NCBI GenBank assembly: GCA_964527565.1
Contig: CAZGOY010000006.1
Span: forward strand, 1-64,000
DNA: 64,000 nt
DNA from: JAGXQV01 sp964527565
GTDB taxonomy: Bacteria > Pseudomonadota > Gammaproteobacteria > Burkholderiales > Sulfuricellaceae
Direction of reading: 5' to 3'
The notes beneath the pieces were generated by a model. The model was not told where the DNA came from and ran no database searches. It saw only the letters and a list, made by a program, of their open reading frames with translations. Positions 1 to 7,762 of the stretch are shown piece after piece. Every line of letters starts with the position of its first letter. Position 1 is the first letter of the stretch. The position numbers and the translations under genes were made by a program.

Positions 1-52
1 CCCTGGTCAAAATTGGACGCTGTTGGGTGGTCAAATTTGCGCGCTGATTGAC
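1..52. mobile_element. Right end of an IS21-like insertion element (partial)
   Basis: Two imperfect direct repeats, TGGTCAAAATTGGACGC (4-20) and TGGTCAAATTTGCGCGC (28-44), are followed by GATTGACA ending at 52. Read from the other strand the end starts TGTCAATCAGCGC and carries the two repeats inside it, an organisation typical of IS21-family termini, which begin with TGT and hold several internal copies of a short repeat. The rest of the element, including any istA and istB genes, would lie left of the window. Family assignment is by pattern only. The element abuts a gene that appears to lack its 5' part. Confidence 0.5.
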
Positions 53-54
53 AA

Positions 55-720
55 TTGTTGACATCCATGTTTGGTGTTTATGGCTTCGGCATATGGATAT
101 TTGTTGATCTGACAAATTTTCTCATTTGGAATTTTCGTTCTGCCCGTAGGCAAAACCAAGAAATCCTGTCGACATACGGGAAGAACTATGAGCGCCAACC
201 ATGGGGTAAAGTTCTTGCAATGGGGATCGTAGTGGTGTTCGCTTGGCAAACGATTGCCCAATTTGTTATGCCACAAGATGTGGCTGCGAGTGGATCATCT
301 ATTTTTAGCTCAAGAGCGCCTTCTGAATCCGATGCCAAAAAGCAGCTTAGCGCTTACTATGGGCGTTGTGGAAAAGCGATTAAACTGGTCAACTTCAAAA
401 AAATCAATGGGATTGAGAACAACCCCAAAAACTACACAATGTCCTTCTCTTATGAAATAGAGTTCGTTACCGATATCGATATGAGTGTTAACGAGAACAG
501 GCTACAACTTATTGCAGCGTATTGCGATGAGAATACAGGCTATACAGAAGGAACAGCTGGTGGCGACTTTTTCATATTAGCAATCAATTTGTCACAGGGT
601 AATATTCCGGTTAACGGCGTTCGCGAACCCACTGAAATAATAAAAAAAGGTACAACGGTTTCTTATTCAGGTGAGAAAGCATTTATCAAGACAGACAACG
701 GATGGATGATGCTGCGATAA
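55..720 (+). CDS. TM2-domain membrane protein, 5'-truncated remnant
   Basis: The product starts in the second half of a TM2 domain: the run FGVYGFGIWIFVDL with its conserved Asp resembles the second membrane helix of TM2 proteins, while the first helix and the Gly/Tyr-rich loop are missing. A second hydrophobic segment follows at about residues 50-72, then a soluble domain of about 130 residues that I do not recognise. The reading frame opens just after the IS-like end at base 52, so the start is uncertain (TTG 55 or ATG 67). I infer that the insertion removed the front of the gene. Base composition is much more AT-rich than in the genes further right, which suggests acquired DNA. Confidence 0.55.
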   Translation: MLTSMFGVYGFGIWIFVDLTNFLIWNFRSARRQNQEILSTYGKNYERQPWGKVLAMGIVVVFAWQTIAQFVMPQDVAASGSSIFSSRAPSESDAKKQLSAYYGRCGKAIKLVNFKKINGIENNPKNYTMSFSYEIEFVTDIDMSVNENRLQLIAAYCDENTGYTEGTAGGDFFILAINLSQGNIPVNGVREPTEIIKKGTTVSYSGEKAFIKTDNGWMMLR

Positions 721-798
721 TAAGGATGATAACGATTCATGTTTTTGCACACTCTTGCGTATGGCCCCTGGAACATTACCGTCTCCATGCGCCCCCGT

Positions 799-827
799 TT
801 GCGCTTTGATGCGGGAATATGTAATAT
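799..827 (+). promoter_or_regulatory. Probable promoter of the mazEF-like pair
   Basis: TTGCGC (799-804), a 17-base spacer and TAATAT (822-827) fit a sigma70-type promoter. The -10 box lies inside the palindrome at 820-849, which is where a repressing antitoxin would be expected to bind. Confidence 0.45.
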
Positions 828-849
828 TTTACCTATATAAAATATTACA
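820..849. promoter_or_regulatory. Perfect inverted repeat, likely antitoxin operator
   Basis: TGTAATATTTTA and its exact reverse complement TAAAATATTACA flank a 6-base spacer (CCTATA). The repeat ends 12 bases before the antitoxin ATG and overlaps the proposed -10 box. MazE/AbrB-fold antitoxins bind such palindromes to repress their own operon. The position and symmetry are seen in the sequence; the binding is inferred. Confidence 0.65.
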
Positions 850-861
850 CGGAGACGCATC

Positions 862-1104
862 ATGCTCAACGCATCCCTTCGCCGTTCCGGCGGATCGCTT
901 ATCATGACGATCCCCCAGTCGTATATCGAACAAAATCATCTTGATGCAGGCTCGCGGGTATTGGTCGAAATCAACGGGGCTGAATTGAAGGTCAGGCCCG
1001 GCCGTGAGCGCCTCAAGCTGTCCGACCTGCTTGACGACACCCCAGAAGGGTTGTGCCGGGCGCCGGGTTGGGATGAAATGCCGATATCTGGAGAAGAGCT
1101 TTGA
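862..1104 (+). CDS. MazE/PemI-type antitoxin (AbrB/SpoVT fold)
   Basis: An 80-residue protein. Residues 1-50 form a SpoVT/AbrB swapped-hairpin DNA-binding domain: an RRSGGSLIMTIP-type strand, then a segment ending in VLVEI and a second strand rich in Val and basic residues. The acidic C-terminal tail (about 55-80) is the part that wraps and inhibits the toxin in MazE relatives. A GGAGACG Shine-Dalgarno at 851-857 supports the ATG. It shares four bases (TTGA) with the toxin gene downstream, so the two should be translationally coupled. It probably represses the operon through the 820-849 palindrome. Confidence 0.85.
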   Translation: MLNASLRRSGGSLIMTIPQSYIEQNHLDAGSRVLVEINGAELKVRPGRERLKLSDLLDDTPEGLCRAPGWDEMPISGEEL

Positions 1105-1448
1105 TCCCCGAGCGGGGCGACATTCTGCACTTGCAGTTTGATCCGGCATCGGGAAAGGAAATGCTCGGAAAGCATTTCTGCCTCGTCGTCTCTTCTCGCG
1201 CATTCAATGCCCGATTCCGGCTGGCCATGGTTTGCCCGATATCGGGCGGAGCGGCGGCAGTGGCGCGCAGTAGTGGCTTTTTGATCTCGTTGACTGGATC
1301 GGGGCTGCGCACCGACGGCGCCATCCATGCGCACCAACTCAAGTCACTGGACTGGGCTTCACGGCAAGCGATATTTGTCGAGAAAGTACCCGATCCGATT
1401 TTGCAAGAAGCCCTCGACTGCTTGATCGCAGTTTTTGAGGACGAGTGA
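1101..1448 (+). CDS. MazF/PemK-type endoribonuclease toxin
   Basis: A 115-residue PemK-like toxin. The N-terminus MIPERGDILHLQFDP carries the family's G-D-I motif; the segment around FCLVVSS and the Thr/Ser-containing strand MVCPISGG correspond to the R(P)-x-V(V)VS and P-[IT]-T/S motifs. MazF proteins cut single-stranded mRNA at short specific sites and arrest growth when freed from the antitoxin. The start is TTG, overlapping the antitoxin TGA, as is common for these pairs. Length is typical. The usual Arg-Pro before the VVSS strand reads His-Phe-Cys-Leu, so the specificity cannot be guessed. Confidence 0.85.
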   Translation: MIPERGDILHLQFDPASGKEMLGKHFCLVVSSRAFNARFRLAMVCPISGGAAAVARSSGFLISLTGSGLRTDGAIHAHQLKSLDWASRQAIFVEKVPDPILQEALDCLIAVFEDE

Positions 1449-1494
1449 CGCCCGGAAATTACCAAACGCCCCCACCCGCCGCGACCACCTGCCA

Positions 1495-1860
1495 TCAGTG
1501 GATGCTGCCGAAGGACTTGTCGCAAACCAGCGCAAAGGGAGGCAACCCGGCGATATGACAACCCTGGCGCACCGGGCCGCCGGGAAACAAACGGAACAGG
1601 CGCTTGCGCGCATCGCCGCCGCCGAACGCATCCTCCAGCATGCGCAATGCCTCGCGGCCACTGGCCTTGTCACCGCATTCGCCGTAATAATCCCTGAGCA
1701 GGCAAACCACTTCCCAGTGCTCGGGGGTCATGACAATGCCCTCCCAGCGCGCCAGTTCAGCCGCGATGGCTTCGGACCAGTCGGCAAGTCCGGGCAAATG
1801 GCAATCGGGGTTGGCGAACCCCCTGCCCTGGTTGTTTATCGCCTTGTTGATGTCGTACAT
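1495..1860 (-). CDS. DsrC/TusE-family sulfur-carrier-like protein with a displaced C-terminal cysteine
   Basis: A 121-residue protein matching DsrC/TusE: the MTPEHWEVVCLLRDYY helix region and the signature LFPGGPVRQGC followed by AGLP. DsrC uses two Cys on a flexible C-terminal arm to carry sulfur from dissimilatory sulfite reductase; TusE relays sulfur to tRNA 2-thiouridine synthesis. Here the first arm Cys (in QGCHIAGLP) is present, but the next Cys lies 11 residues later instead of 10 and is followed by eight more residues (DKSFGSIH), whereas it is penultimate in DsrC. Additional Cys occur at 20, 53 and 62. A strong GGAGGTGAG Shine-Dalgarno precedes the start. No dsr or tus partner gene is nearby, so it is an isolated paralogue of unknown partner. 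Confidence 0.8.
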   Translation of the reverse strand: MYDINKAINNQGRGFANPDCHLPGLADWSEAIAAELARWEGIVMTPEHWEVVCLLRDYYGECGDKASGREALRMLEDAFGGGDARKRLFRLFPGGPVRQGCHIAGLPPFALVCDKSFGSIH

Positions 1861-2072
1861 GTCTCACCTCCAGTTCGATCAGGCTAAAATTCAGAAACAC
1901 CGGTCCTGCACAATCTCGGTTTGTCCGCCCTCAATATAGCTTATCCAGACTAAAAAGCTAAGGTATTATCAGGCAACGGGCGCTCCATCCCTCCCGATTG
2001 GCGCCATCATTTCCCGCAGTGCATAATGCCCGTGCTTATGCGCATAGCTCATCCTTGGAGATCGACAAACCT

Positions 2073-3338
2073 ATGGCCTCAACCTACGAAAACGTCAGCA
2101 TGGCGGTGTTTTGCGACTTTGAAAACGTTGCGCTCGGCGTACGCGACGCCAATTACGAGAAATTCGACATCAAACCGGTTCTTGAGCGCCTCCTGCTCAA
2201 GGGCAGCATCGTCGTCAAGAAGGCCTACTGCGACTGGGATCGCTACAAGAGCTTCAAAGCCACCATGCACGAAGCCAACTTCGAGCTGATCGAAATCCCG
2301 CACGTGCGCCAGTCGGGCAAGAATTCCGCCGACATCCGCCTGGTGGTCGATGCGCTCGACCTTTGCTATACCAAGTCGCACGTCAACACCTTCGTCATCA
2401 TCAGCGGCGACTCCGATTTCTCGCCGCTGGTCTCCAAGCTGCGCGAGAACGCCAAACAGGTGATCGGCGTCGGGGTCAAGCAATCGACCTCCGACCTGCT
2501 GATCGCCAACTGCGACGAATTCATTTTTTACAACGACCTGATGCGCGAGAGCCAGAGCACGGCTGCCCGCCGCGAAACGAGGGCGCCCGCCCCCGCTGCC
2601 CGGCGCACGCCCGAGGAGGAAAAACGCCGCAAGGAAGAGCTGGATGCGCGCAGGAGCAAAGCCATCGAAATGGCGGTGGAAACCTTCGACGCCCTAGTTT
2701 CCGAACGCGGCGACGGCGGCAAGATATGGGCCTCCGTGTTGAAAGAAGCCATCAAACGCCGCAAGCCCGATTTCAGCGAGTCCTACTATGGCTTCCGCGC
2801 CTTCGGCAACCTGCTTGAGGAGGCGCAGGCACGCGGCCTGCTCGAATTTGGCCGCGACGAGAAATCCAACGCCTACGTTTATCGCAGCAGCGCCGCAACG
2901 GCCTCCGGCGAAGGCGCGCTCGAACAAACGGCGGCGCCGCTTTCCAGCGATGCCGTACCCAACGCGGTAGCGGAATCCGGCGGCAAGCCGGAAGCCCGCC
3001 GCAAGGGGCGCGGAGGCCGCAAAGCGGCGGCCAGAAAGACGGAAGCGTCTGAAACGGCAGTTGAAATGGCGCCGCCGACATCCGGCGCGCCACTGGAAAC
3101 GACAAGCGCGGCCCCCCAGCCTTCGGAACCAGCAGCGGATGCCCCCAAGCCGCACCGTGCGCGCCGGGCCGCAACGGCCAAGTCCCGCCGCCCCGCCGAC
3201 GATGCCGCACCGGAGGCGCCGCCAGACAGCCCGGCACCGACCCAGGCCGCCCCGGAAACCCGCGCAGATGATTCAGCGCGCAAACCCGCCACGCGCCGCC
3301 GCAGGATCAAAGCGGAAGTGGCACCGGACGGCGCTTGA
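2073..3338 (+). CDS. NYN-domain ribonuclease-like protein with OST-HTH/LOTUS domain
   Basis: 421 residues from ATG 2073; an upstream TTG at 1998 would only add unconserved sequence. Residues about 8-150 form a NYN (LabA/DUF88-type PIN) nuclease domain with acidic residues in FCDFENV, in SADIRLVVDAL and in ISGDSDFSPLV, the set expected to bind metal. Residues about 195-275 match an OST-HTH/LOTUS RNA-binding domain. The remainder is a long Ala/Pro/Lys/Arg-rich disordered tail. NYN plus LOTUS proteins are thought to act on RNA, and LabA homologues in cyanobacteria affect clock output, but no role can be assigned here. It stands 3 kb from the Kai cluster and is not in an operon with it. Confidence 0.85.
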   Translation: MASTYENVSMAVFCDFENVALGVRDANYEKFDIKPVLERLLLKGSIVVKKAYCDWDRYKSFKATMHEANFELIEIPHVRQSGKNSADIRLVVDALDLCYTKSHVNTFVIISGDSDFSPLVSKLRENAKQVIGVGVKQSTSDLLIANCDEFIFYNDLMRESQSTAARRETRAPAPAARRTPEEEKRRKEELDARRSKAIEMAVETFDALVSERGDGGKIWASVLKEAIKRRKPDFSESYYGFRAFGNLLEEAQARGLLEFGRDEKSNAYVYRSSAATASGEGALEQTAAPLSSDAVPNAVAESGGKPEARRKGRGGRKAAARKTEASETAVEMAPPTSGAPLETTSAAPQPSEPAADAPKPHRARRAATAKSRRPADDAAPEAPPDSPAPTQAAPETRADDSARKPATRRRRIKAEVAPDGA

Positions 3339-3361
3339 GCGGGTGTAGCAGGGAAAGTGCC

Positions 3362-3655
3362 GTGGACGGCAGCGGCCCGCCCGTCTCGTGCGCCACCTGC
3401 GAAGCCTGCTGTTGTCGGCTGGAGGTCATGCTGATCGGCGATAACGGCGTCCCGGCGACATTGACTGCCCAGGACAGCTGGGGCGGCTGGGTGATGCGCC
3501 GCCTTGCCGACGGCTGGTGCGCCGCCCTCAGCCGCAGCACCCTGCGTTGCACAATCTATGAGCAACGCCCAGGCATCTGCCGCGACTTCCCGGTGGGTGA
3601 AAGCGAGTGCCTCGCGGAACGCTCCCGGCTACTTGCCGGGAACCCGCCTGGATGA
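3362..3655 (+). CDS. YkgJ-family cysteine-cluster protein
   Basis: A small protein of 97 residues from GTG 3362. It carries the CATCEACCC cluster near its N-terminus and further Cys in LRCTIYEQRPGICRDFP, the conserved pattern of the YkgJ family (formerly UPF0153), which is predicted to bind zinc or an Fe-S cluster. The GTG is preceded by AGGGA at a good distance; a longer reading from TTG 3335 would overlap the stop of the NYN gene by four bases. The biochemical role of this family is not established. Confidence 0.8.
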   Translation: MDGSGPPVSCATCEACCCRLEVMLIGDNGVPATLTAQDSWGGWVMRRLADGWCAALSRSTLRCTIYEQRPGICRDFPVGESECLAERSRLLAGNPPG

Positions 3656-3665
3656 TTCATCAATT

Positions 3666-3693
3666 CCGATTTCCTGATCTCTCAGGAAATCGG
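3666..3693. terminator. Bidirectional hairpin terminator
   Basis: CCGATTTCCTGA pairs perfectly with TCAGGAAATCGG across a 4-base loop (TCTC). It lies exactly between the convergent ends of the YkgJ-like gene and the cytochrome c' gene. The downstream T-tract is short (TTT), so the strength is uncertain. Confidence 0.65.
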
Positions 3694-3702
3694 TTTGGGA
3701 AT

Positions 3703-4176
3703 CTAATCTTCCGTCCTGAACTTGTCGTGACACGCCTTGCAGCTTTCACCCAGCTTGCCGAACTGCGCCTTGACGGCGGCGGCATCGCCGCTGGCCGCCA
3801 CTTTGGCCATCTCGTTGGCCTCCTTGCCGAAGGCCATCGCCACTTTGCCGACAGCTTCGCGCTCGGCAAAGAATTCCGCTTTGACACGGGTTTCCTTGAA
3901 ACCCTTGCCCTTGTCGCTACCGGGCTGATACAGCGCGCCCATCTTGGAGTTGGCAATCGCCTGGATGAGATTGGCCGCCTCGATCACCTGTTCCTTGCTG
4001 TAAGTCCCTTCGACGTTAGTCTTGATGCGCCCCATGCTCCACGCCATGGTGTGATAGGCCGCCTGGCGCCAGCGAATCTGGTCTTCAATCTTGCCCACCA
4101 CTTGGGCTTGAGCGGAGGAACTGAGCAAGGCGAGAGAAAAGGCGGCCAAGAGAGAGGACGCGATGGTTTTTTTCAT
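3703..4176 (-). CDS. Cytochrome c' (class II c-type cytochrome)
   Basis: 157 residues from ATG 4176, which follows AAGGAG. The N-terminus MKKTIASSLLAAFSLALL ending in SAQA is a clear Sec signal peptide, so the protein is periplasmic. The mature part is a four-helix bundle sequence with the haem motif CKACH close to the C-terminus (ESCKACHDKFR), the hallmark of class II cytochromes. Cytochromes c' bind NO and are linked to NO tolerance in denitrifying and lithotrophic proteobacteria; that role is inferred from the family. Monocistronic, with its own terminator hairpin at 3666-3693. Confidence 0.9.
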   Translation of the reverse strand: MKKTIASSLLAAFSLALLSSSAQAQVVGKIEDQIRWRQAAYHTMAWSMGRIKTNVEGTYSKEQVIEAANLIQAIANSKMGALYQPGSDKGKGFKETRVKAEFFAEREAVGKVAMAFGKEANEMAKVAASGDAAAVKAQFGKLGESCKACHDKFRTED

Positions 4177-4299
4177 GGTTTGCTCCTTGATGATAAAGGA
4201 TGGTGAGGGGGTACGGGAATCGGTGGAGTGGGACAACACCCCTGCCAAATGATTCCGGCTAAGCGGCGTTGTACCTTACCGCCACAGGGCAGGTGAATT

Positions 4300-4755
4300 C
4301 TACAGCAAGCCCAGGATGAATTCCCACTCGCGCGGATCCAGCGGCGTGATCGACAAGCGATTGCCTTGTTGCAAGATACGCATGCGCGCCAGTTCAGGAT
4401 AGGTGCGCAATTCCCGGATGCTCACCAGCCGGGCTCGGCGCAGCAGCTTTACCTCGACATTAAACCAGCGCGGCTTTTCGGGGGTGGCCTTGGGATCAAA
4501 ATACTTGTTTTGGGAATCAAACTGGGTCTGGTCGGGATAGGCTAACCGGCACACCTCGGCAACACCGACGATACCCGGTTCCTTGCAATTGGAATGGTAA
4601 AAAAACACCCCGTCGCCGACCCGCATCTGGTCGCGCATGAAATTGCGCGCCTGGTAGTTGCGCACGCCATACCACGCCACTGTCTGGTCGGGCATGGCGG
4701 CGAGATCGTCGATACTGCAATCGGCGGGTTCGGATTTCATCAGCCAGTAGCGCAT
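4300..4755 (-). CDS. EVE-domain protein (thymocyte nuclear protein 1-like)
   Basis: 151 residues covering one full EVE domain: the start MRYWLMKSEPADCSIDDL, then WYGVRNYQARNFMR and GVFFYHSNC, which are the most conserved stretches of the family. EVE domains are PUA-like folds related to YTH domains and are thought to bind modified bases in DNA or RNA; some occur next to restriction genes, but here the neighbours are unrelated. Length is usual for bacterial homologues. No substrate can be named. Confidence 0.9.
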   Translation of the reverse strand: MRYWLMKSEPADCSIDDLAAMPDQTVAWYGVRNYQARNFMRDQMRVGDGVFFYHSNCKEPGIVGVAEVCRLAYPDQTQFDSQNKYFDPKATPEKPRWFNVEVKLLRRARLVSIRELRTYPELARMRILQQGNRLSITPLDPREWEFILGLL

Positions 4756-5096
4756 TCACATTCCCTTTGCATCCAGCGTTGCATTATAACTATTGAAATA
4801 TAAATATATTTTACAATTCTATGTTCTTGTAACGTCCGAGCAGAACCGTTATAACCCCACCCAGAGTCCCACCCATTGCGTTACGCGCGCCCCCCAACTG
4901 CTTGGCGATTTGCTTCACGGCGGCAAACCATGCGGGCAACTGCTCCCGCCCATTTATTGGAAAACTGAGGCGAATGATGTAAATTGCTGCGTACATCTCG
5001 GACTGCGGATTGGTGAAGCGTCGCAACAAAAAAATATATTGCACCTTTGACACCGCACCTTTAGCAACCAAGACATTGACGAGCCACTCCAGCCAC
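4756..5096. other. Intergenic region, AT-rich, no gene recognised
   Basis: 341 bases between the divergently transcribed EVE gene and the first kaiB. The left part (about 4785-4815) is strongly AT-rich and could hold promoters for both directions. A 95-codon minus-strand frame spans most of the region but shows no recognisable domain or convincing ribosome site, so I do not call a gene. I see no riboswitch or tRNA. Confidence 0.5.
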
Positions 5097-5450
5097 ATGA
5101 AAAATCCGCAAGACCAAACAACTGCGTGTCATTCAGACGCTGATTCTTCCGCATCATCCAGCACGTGGGATGGCGCGTGGCTGCTGCGCCTCTATATCGC
5201 CGGACAGACTCCCAAATCGCTGGCTGCCGTTTCCAATCTACACCATATCTGCAAGGAACACTTGGCAGGTCAATTTCATATCGAAGTTATCGATCTGCTG
5301 GAAACGCCCCAACTCGCTGAAGGCGACAAGATCATCGCCATTCCGACGCTGGTACGCAAGCTGCCCGAGCCGATACGCAAAATTATCGGTGATCTTTCCG
5401 ATACCGAGAAAACACTGGTTGGCCTGCAACTCAAGCCCAAGGCGGTTTGA
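5097..5450 (+). CDS. kaiB: KaiB-family protein 1 (N-terminally extended)
   Basis: 117 residues from ATG 5097. Residues about 28-115 are a KaiB domain: WLLRLYIAGQTPKSLAAVSNL, then the IAIPTLVRKLPEPIRKIIGD block with the cis-proline-type Pro residues and the Gly-Asp in the region that switches fold when KaiB binds KaiC. The first 25 residues (Asp/Ser/Thr-rich) are an extension not found in cyanobacterial KaiB. The Shine-Dalgarno is weak; a GTG at 5010 is possible but would add unconserved sequence. It lies 6 bases ahead of a histidine kinase gene, so the two are probably cotranscribed. KaiB usually binds phosphorylated KaiC and releases output regulators. Confidence 0.88.
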   Translation: MKNPQDQTTACHSDADSSASSSTWDGAWLLRLYIAGQTPKSLAAVSNLHHICKEHLAGQFHIEVIDLLETPQLAEGDKIIAIPTLVRKLPEPIRKIIGDLSDTEKTLVGLQLKPKAV

Positions 5451-5456
5451 TCGGAC

Positions 5457-7034
5457 ATGACCGCGCCGGGCAGCGAAGCACGGGAAATTGCCGAATTGCG
5501 CACCCGGCTTGCCGAGGCGGACGCGACCCTCGACGCCATCCGTTCGGGAGCAGCTGACGCCCTCATCGGCGAGAGCGGAGACGTGTTTCACCTGAACGGT
5601 TCCGAGAAGCCTTACGTCACTTTCTTCAGCGCGATGAACGAAGGAGGCGTGACCCTCGACAGCAGCGGCGCGATCCTGCACGGCAACCCCTGTTTCGTCG
5701 CCATGATCGGGCGACCGATGGCGGCACTGCGCGGCGCACTTTTTCTTTCCTGCATCCCATCAGGTGATCGCGTGCGTGTTGCAGAACTTCTCGCAAGCGA
5801 GGCGACAGCGGCTTGCGAGGCCTCGCTCGATGTAGCCGGCGGGGCATTGCCGGTACGTCTTTCGCTGAAGACGGTCAGCACCAATCTGCAACAGTTCCGT
5901 TGCCTGGTAGTTACCGACCTGAGCGAGCGCGCCAAGGCCGAGGCCGGACTACGGGAGGCCATGGCGCGGCAACATGATGCCGAGATCCAACTGCGTCAGC
6001 GCGAACGCGATTTGCGTTCCATCCTCGATCATATTCCGTCGATGATCGGATATTGGGACAAGAATTTATGCAACCGTTTCGGCAACCATGCCTATCAAAG
6101 TTGGTTCGGCGTTGACCACAGCCAGATATCAGGCAAACATATCCGTGAGATCATCGGCGAAGAACGTTATCAACTCAACTTGCCCCACATGGAAGCGGCA
6201 CTACGTGGCGAGCGCCAGACATTCGAGCGCACCATTCCCATTCCCGATGGCAATGGTGTCAGGCACTCTTTGACTGACTATATCCCCGACATCGTGGAAG
6301 GAACGGTTCAGGGCTTTTACGTGCTGGTAACCGACATCACGGCAGCCAAGGAAGGGGAAGCTGCCATTCGTGACAGCGAAGAAAGATTGCGCGCCATGTA
6401 CGCCAATTTGCAGGCCGTGGTCGAAGCCGAGCGCAAACATGTCGCCCGCGAGGTCCATGACGAACTCGGCCAGATTCTGACGGCCCTGCGCATGGAAGCC
6501 GCGTTGTTGCAGTGCGAGCTGCGGGGGCAACAAAAGCCTCTGGAACGGATAGATGAAATGCTGCTGCTGACTGAAGGCATGTTCAAGAGCGTGCGCAGCA
6601 TTGCCGGCAATTTGCGGCCTTCGGCACTCGACCTCGGCCTGGTTCCGGCCATCGAATGGCTGGCCGGGGATTTCGAAAAGCGCTGGCAGATCGATTGCGC
6701 GCTCGACATCGATCCCTGGGAAATACAGGCGAGCGATGCTTATGCAACCACCGTGTTTCGCGTCATTCAGGAATCGTTGACCAACGTGGCGCGGCATGCC
6801 CGCGCCACCAGCATCAGCATTTCGTTGCAGCAGTGGCAAGGTCACCTGCATCTCGAAATCCACGACAACGGTTGCGGTTTCAACCACGATGAAAAGAAAA
6901 CGGCCGGATTCGGCATGGTCGGAATGCGGGAGCGGGTACTGGAACTGGGTGGCGTTCTGACTGTCCAGTCCGCCCCGGACAAAGGAACGGGGATTTTCAT
7001 CGACCTGCCATTGGGGGAGGTTACAACGACATGA
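5457..7034 (+). CDS. PAS-PAS sensor histidine kinase, NarX/DegS type (HisKA_3)
   Basis: 525 residues with no clear membrane segment, so probably cytoplasmic. After a short coiled N-terminus come two PAS domains (about 45-160 and 185-300), then a HisKA_3 dimerisation domain with phospho-acceptor His334 in REVHDELGQ, and a HATPase_c domain with VIQESLTNVARHA as N-box and GFGMVGMRERV as G-box. This type pairs with NarL/FixJ regulators, and such a regulator overlaps its stop by four bases (ATGA). It sits between the two kaiB genes, which suggests its PAS sensor or its activity is tied to the Kai proteins, analogous to SasA in cyanobacteria although it lacks SasA's KaiB-like sensor domain. Confidence 0.9.
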   Translation: MTAPGSEAREIAELRTRLAEADATLDAIRSGAADALIGESGDVFHLNGSEKPYVTFFSAMNEGGVTLDSSGAILHGNPCFVAMIGRPMAALRGALFLSCIPSGDRVRVAELLASEATAACEASLDVAGGALPVRLSLKTVSTNLQQFRCLVVTDLSERAKAEAGLREAMARQHDAEIQLRQRERDLRSILDHIPSMIGYWDKNLCNRFGNHAYQSWFGVDHSQISGKHIREIIGEERYQLNLPHMEAALRGERQTFERTIPIPDGNGVRHSLTDYIPDIVEGTVQGFYVLVTDITAAKEGEAAIRDSEERLRAMYANLQAVVEAERKHVAREVHDELGQILTALRMEAALLQCELRGQQKPLERIDEMLLLTEGMFKSVRSIAGNLRPSALDLGLVPAIEWLAGDFEKRWQIDCALDIDPWEIQASDAYATTVFRVIQESLTNVARHARATSISISLQQWQGHLHLEIHDNGCGFNHDEKKTAGFGMVGMRERVLELGGVLTVQSAPDKGTGIFIDLPLGEVTTT

Positions 7035-7672
7035 TCAGCGTGTTGGTAGCAGACGACCATCGGATGGTCAGGCGCGGCATCAAGGAAATTCTCGGCCGGG
7101 CCACGGATATCGCCGTTACCGGCGAGTGTGCCAGCGGCGACGAGGTTGTGGAAGCGCTGCGGCGGGAAATGCCCGATGTGCTGGTCCTCGACATGCTCAT
7201 GCCCGGCCTGAGCGGCGTCGAGTTAATCAAGCATCTGGTAAAGGAATTCCGGCAAATCCGCATTCTGGTGCTTTCCATGCACAACGAAGGCCAGTTCGTC
7301 GCCCGCGCATTACGTGAGGGCGCGCGCGGCTATGTAACCAAGGATGCCGACCCGGATATTCTGGTTCAGGCTGTCCGCAAGATTGCGGACGATGGAAAAT
7401 TCATCGACCCGGCGCTGGTCGAAACCATGGTTTTCGAGATGCCGGATGCGGAACAGGGGCCGGACGACAAGCTGACCGACCGAGAGCTGCAGGTGCTCCG
7501 ACTGGTGGTAGAGGGGAAATCGCTCAATGCCATCGCCGACGAATTGCATCTCAGCCCGAAGACCATCAGCAGCCACAAGATGCGCATCATGGCGAAGCTG
7601 GGCGTGAACAACAACGCCGATCTGGTGCGCTACGCCTTACGCTACGACATCGCCGACAAACGAAACAATTAA
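7031..7672 (+). CDS. NarL/FixJ-family response regulator
   Basis: 213 residues: receiver domain (about 1-120) with phospho-acceptor Asp54 in LVLDMLMPG and conserved Lys in YVTKDAD, followed by a LuxR-type helix-turn-helix (about 145-205) with TDRELQVLRLVVEGKS and LSPKTISSHKMRI. It should bind DNA as a dimer when phosphorylated by the overlapping upstream kinase. As the output regulator of a cluster containing kaiB and kaiC it is the best candidate for transcriptional output of the Kai module; targets are unknown. Confidence 0.93.
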   Translation: MISVLVADDHRMVRRGIKEILGRATDIAVTGECASGDEVVEALRREMPDVLVLDMLMPGLSGVELIKHLVKEFRQIRILVLSMHNEGQFVARALREGARGYVTKDADPDILVQAVRKIADDGKFIDPALVETMVFEMPDAEQGPDDKLTDRELQVLRLVVEGKSLNAIADELHLSPKTISSHKMRIMAKLGVNNNADLVRYALRYDIADKRNN

Positions 7673-7762
7673 GGAAATCCTGAATGGCGCCTCGGGTTTC
7701 CCTGCGGGCGTTTTCCGTTTTTACCTAAAGACGCGTCGATTTTTTTCGCTTATCTTTCACGC

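Noticed and set aside
4811..5098. A 95-codon minus-strand frame in the gap before kaiB1
   Set aside because: No similarity to any family I know, no ribosome site and it overlaps the likely promoter region.
7673..7762. Terminator between the NarL regulator and kaiB2
   Set aside because: The G/C-rich arms pair at only about half of positions, so no stable hairpin is supported.
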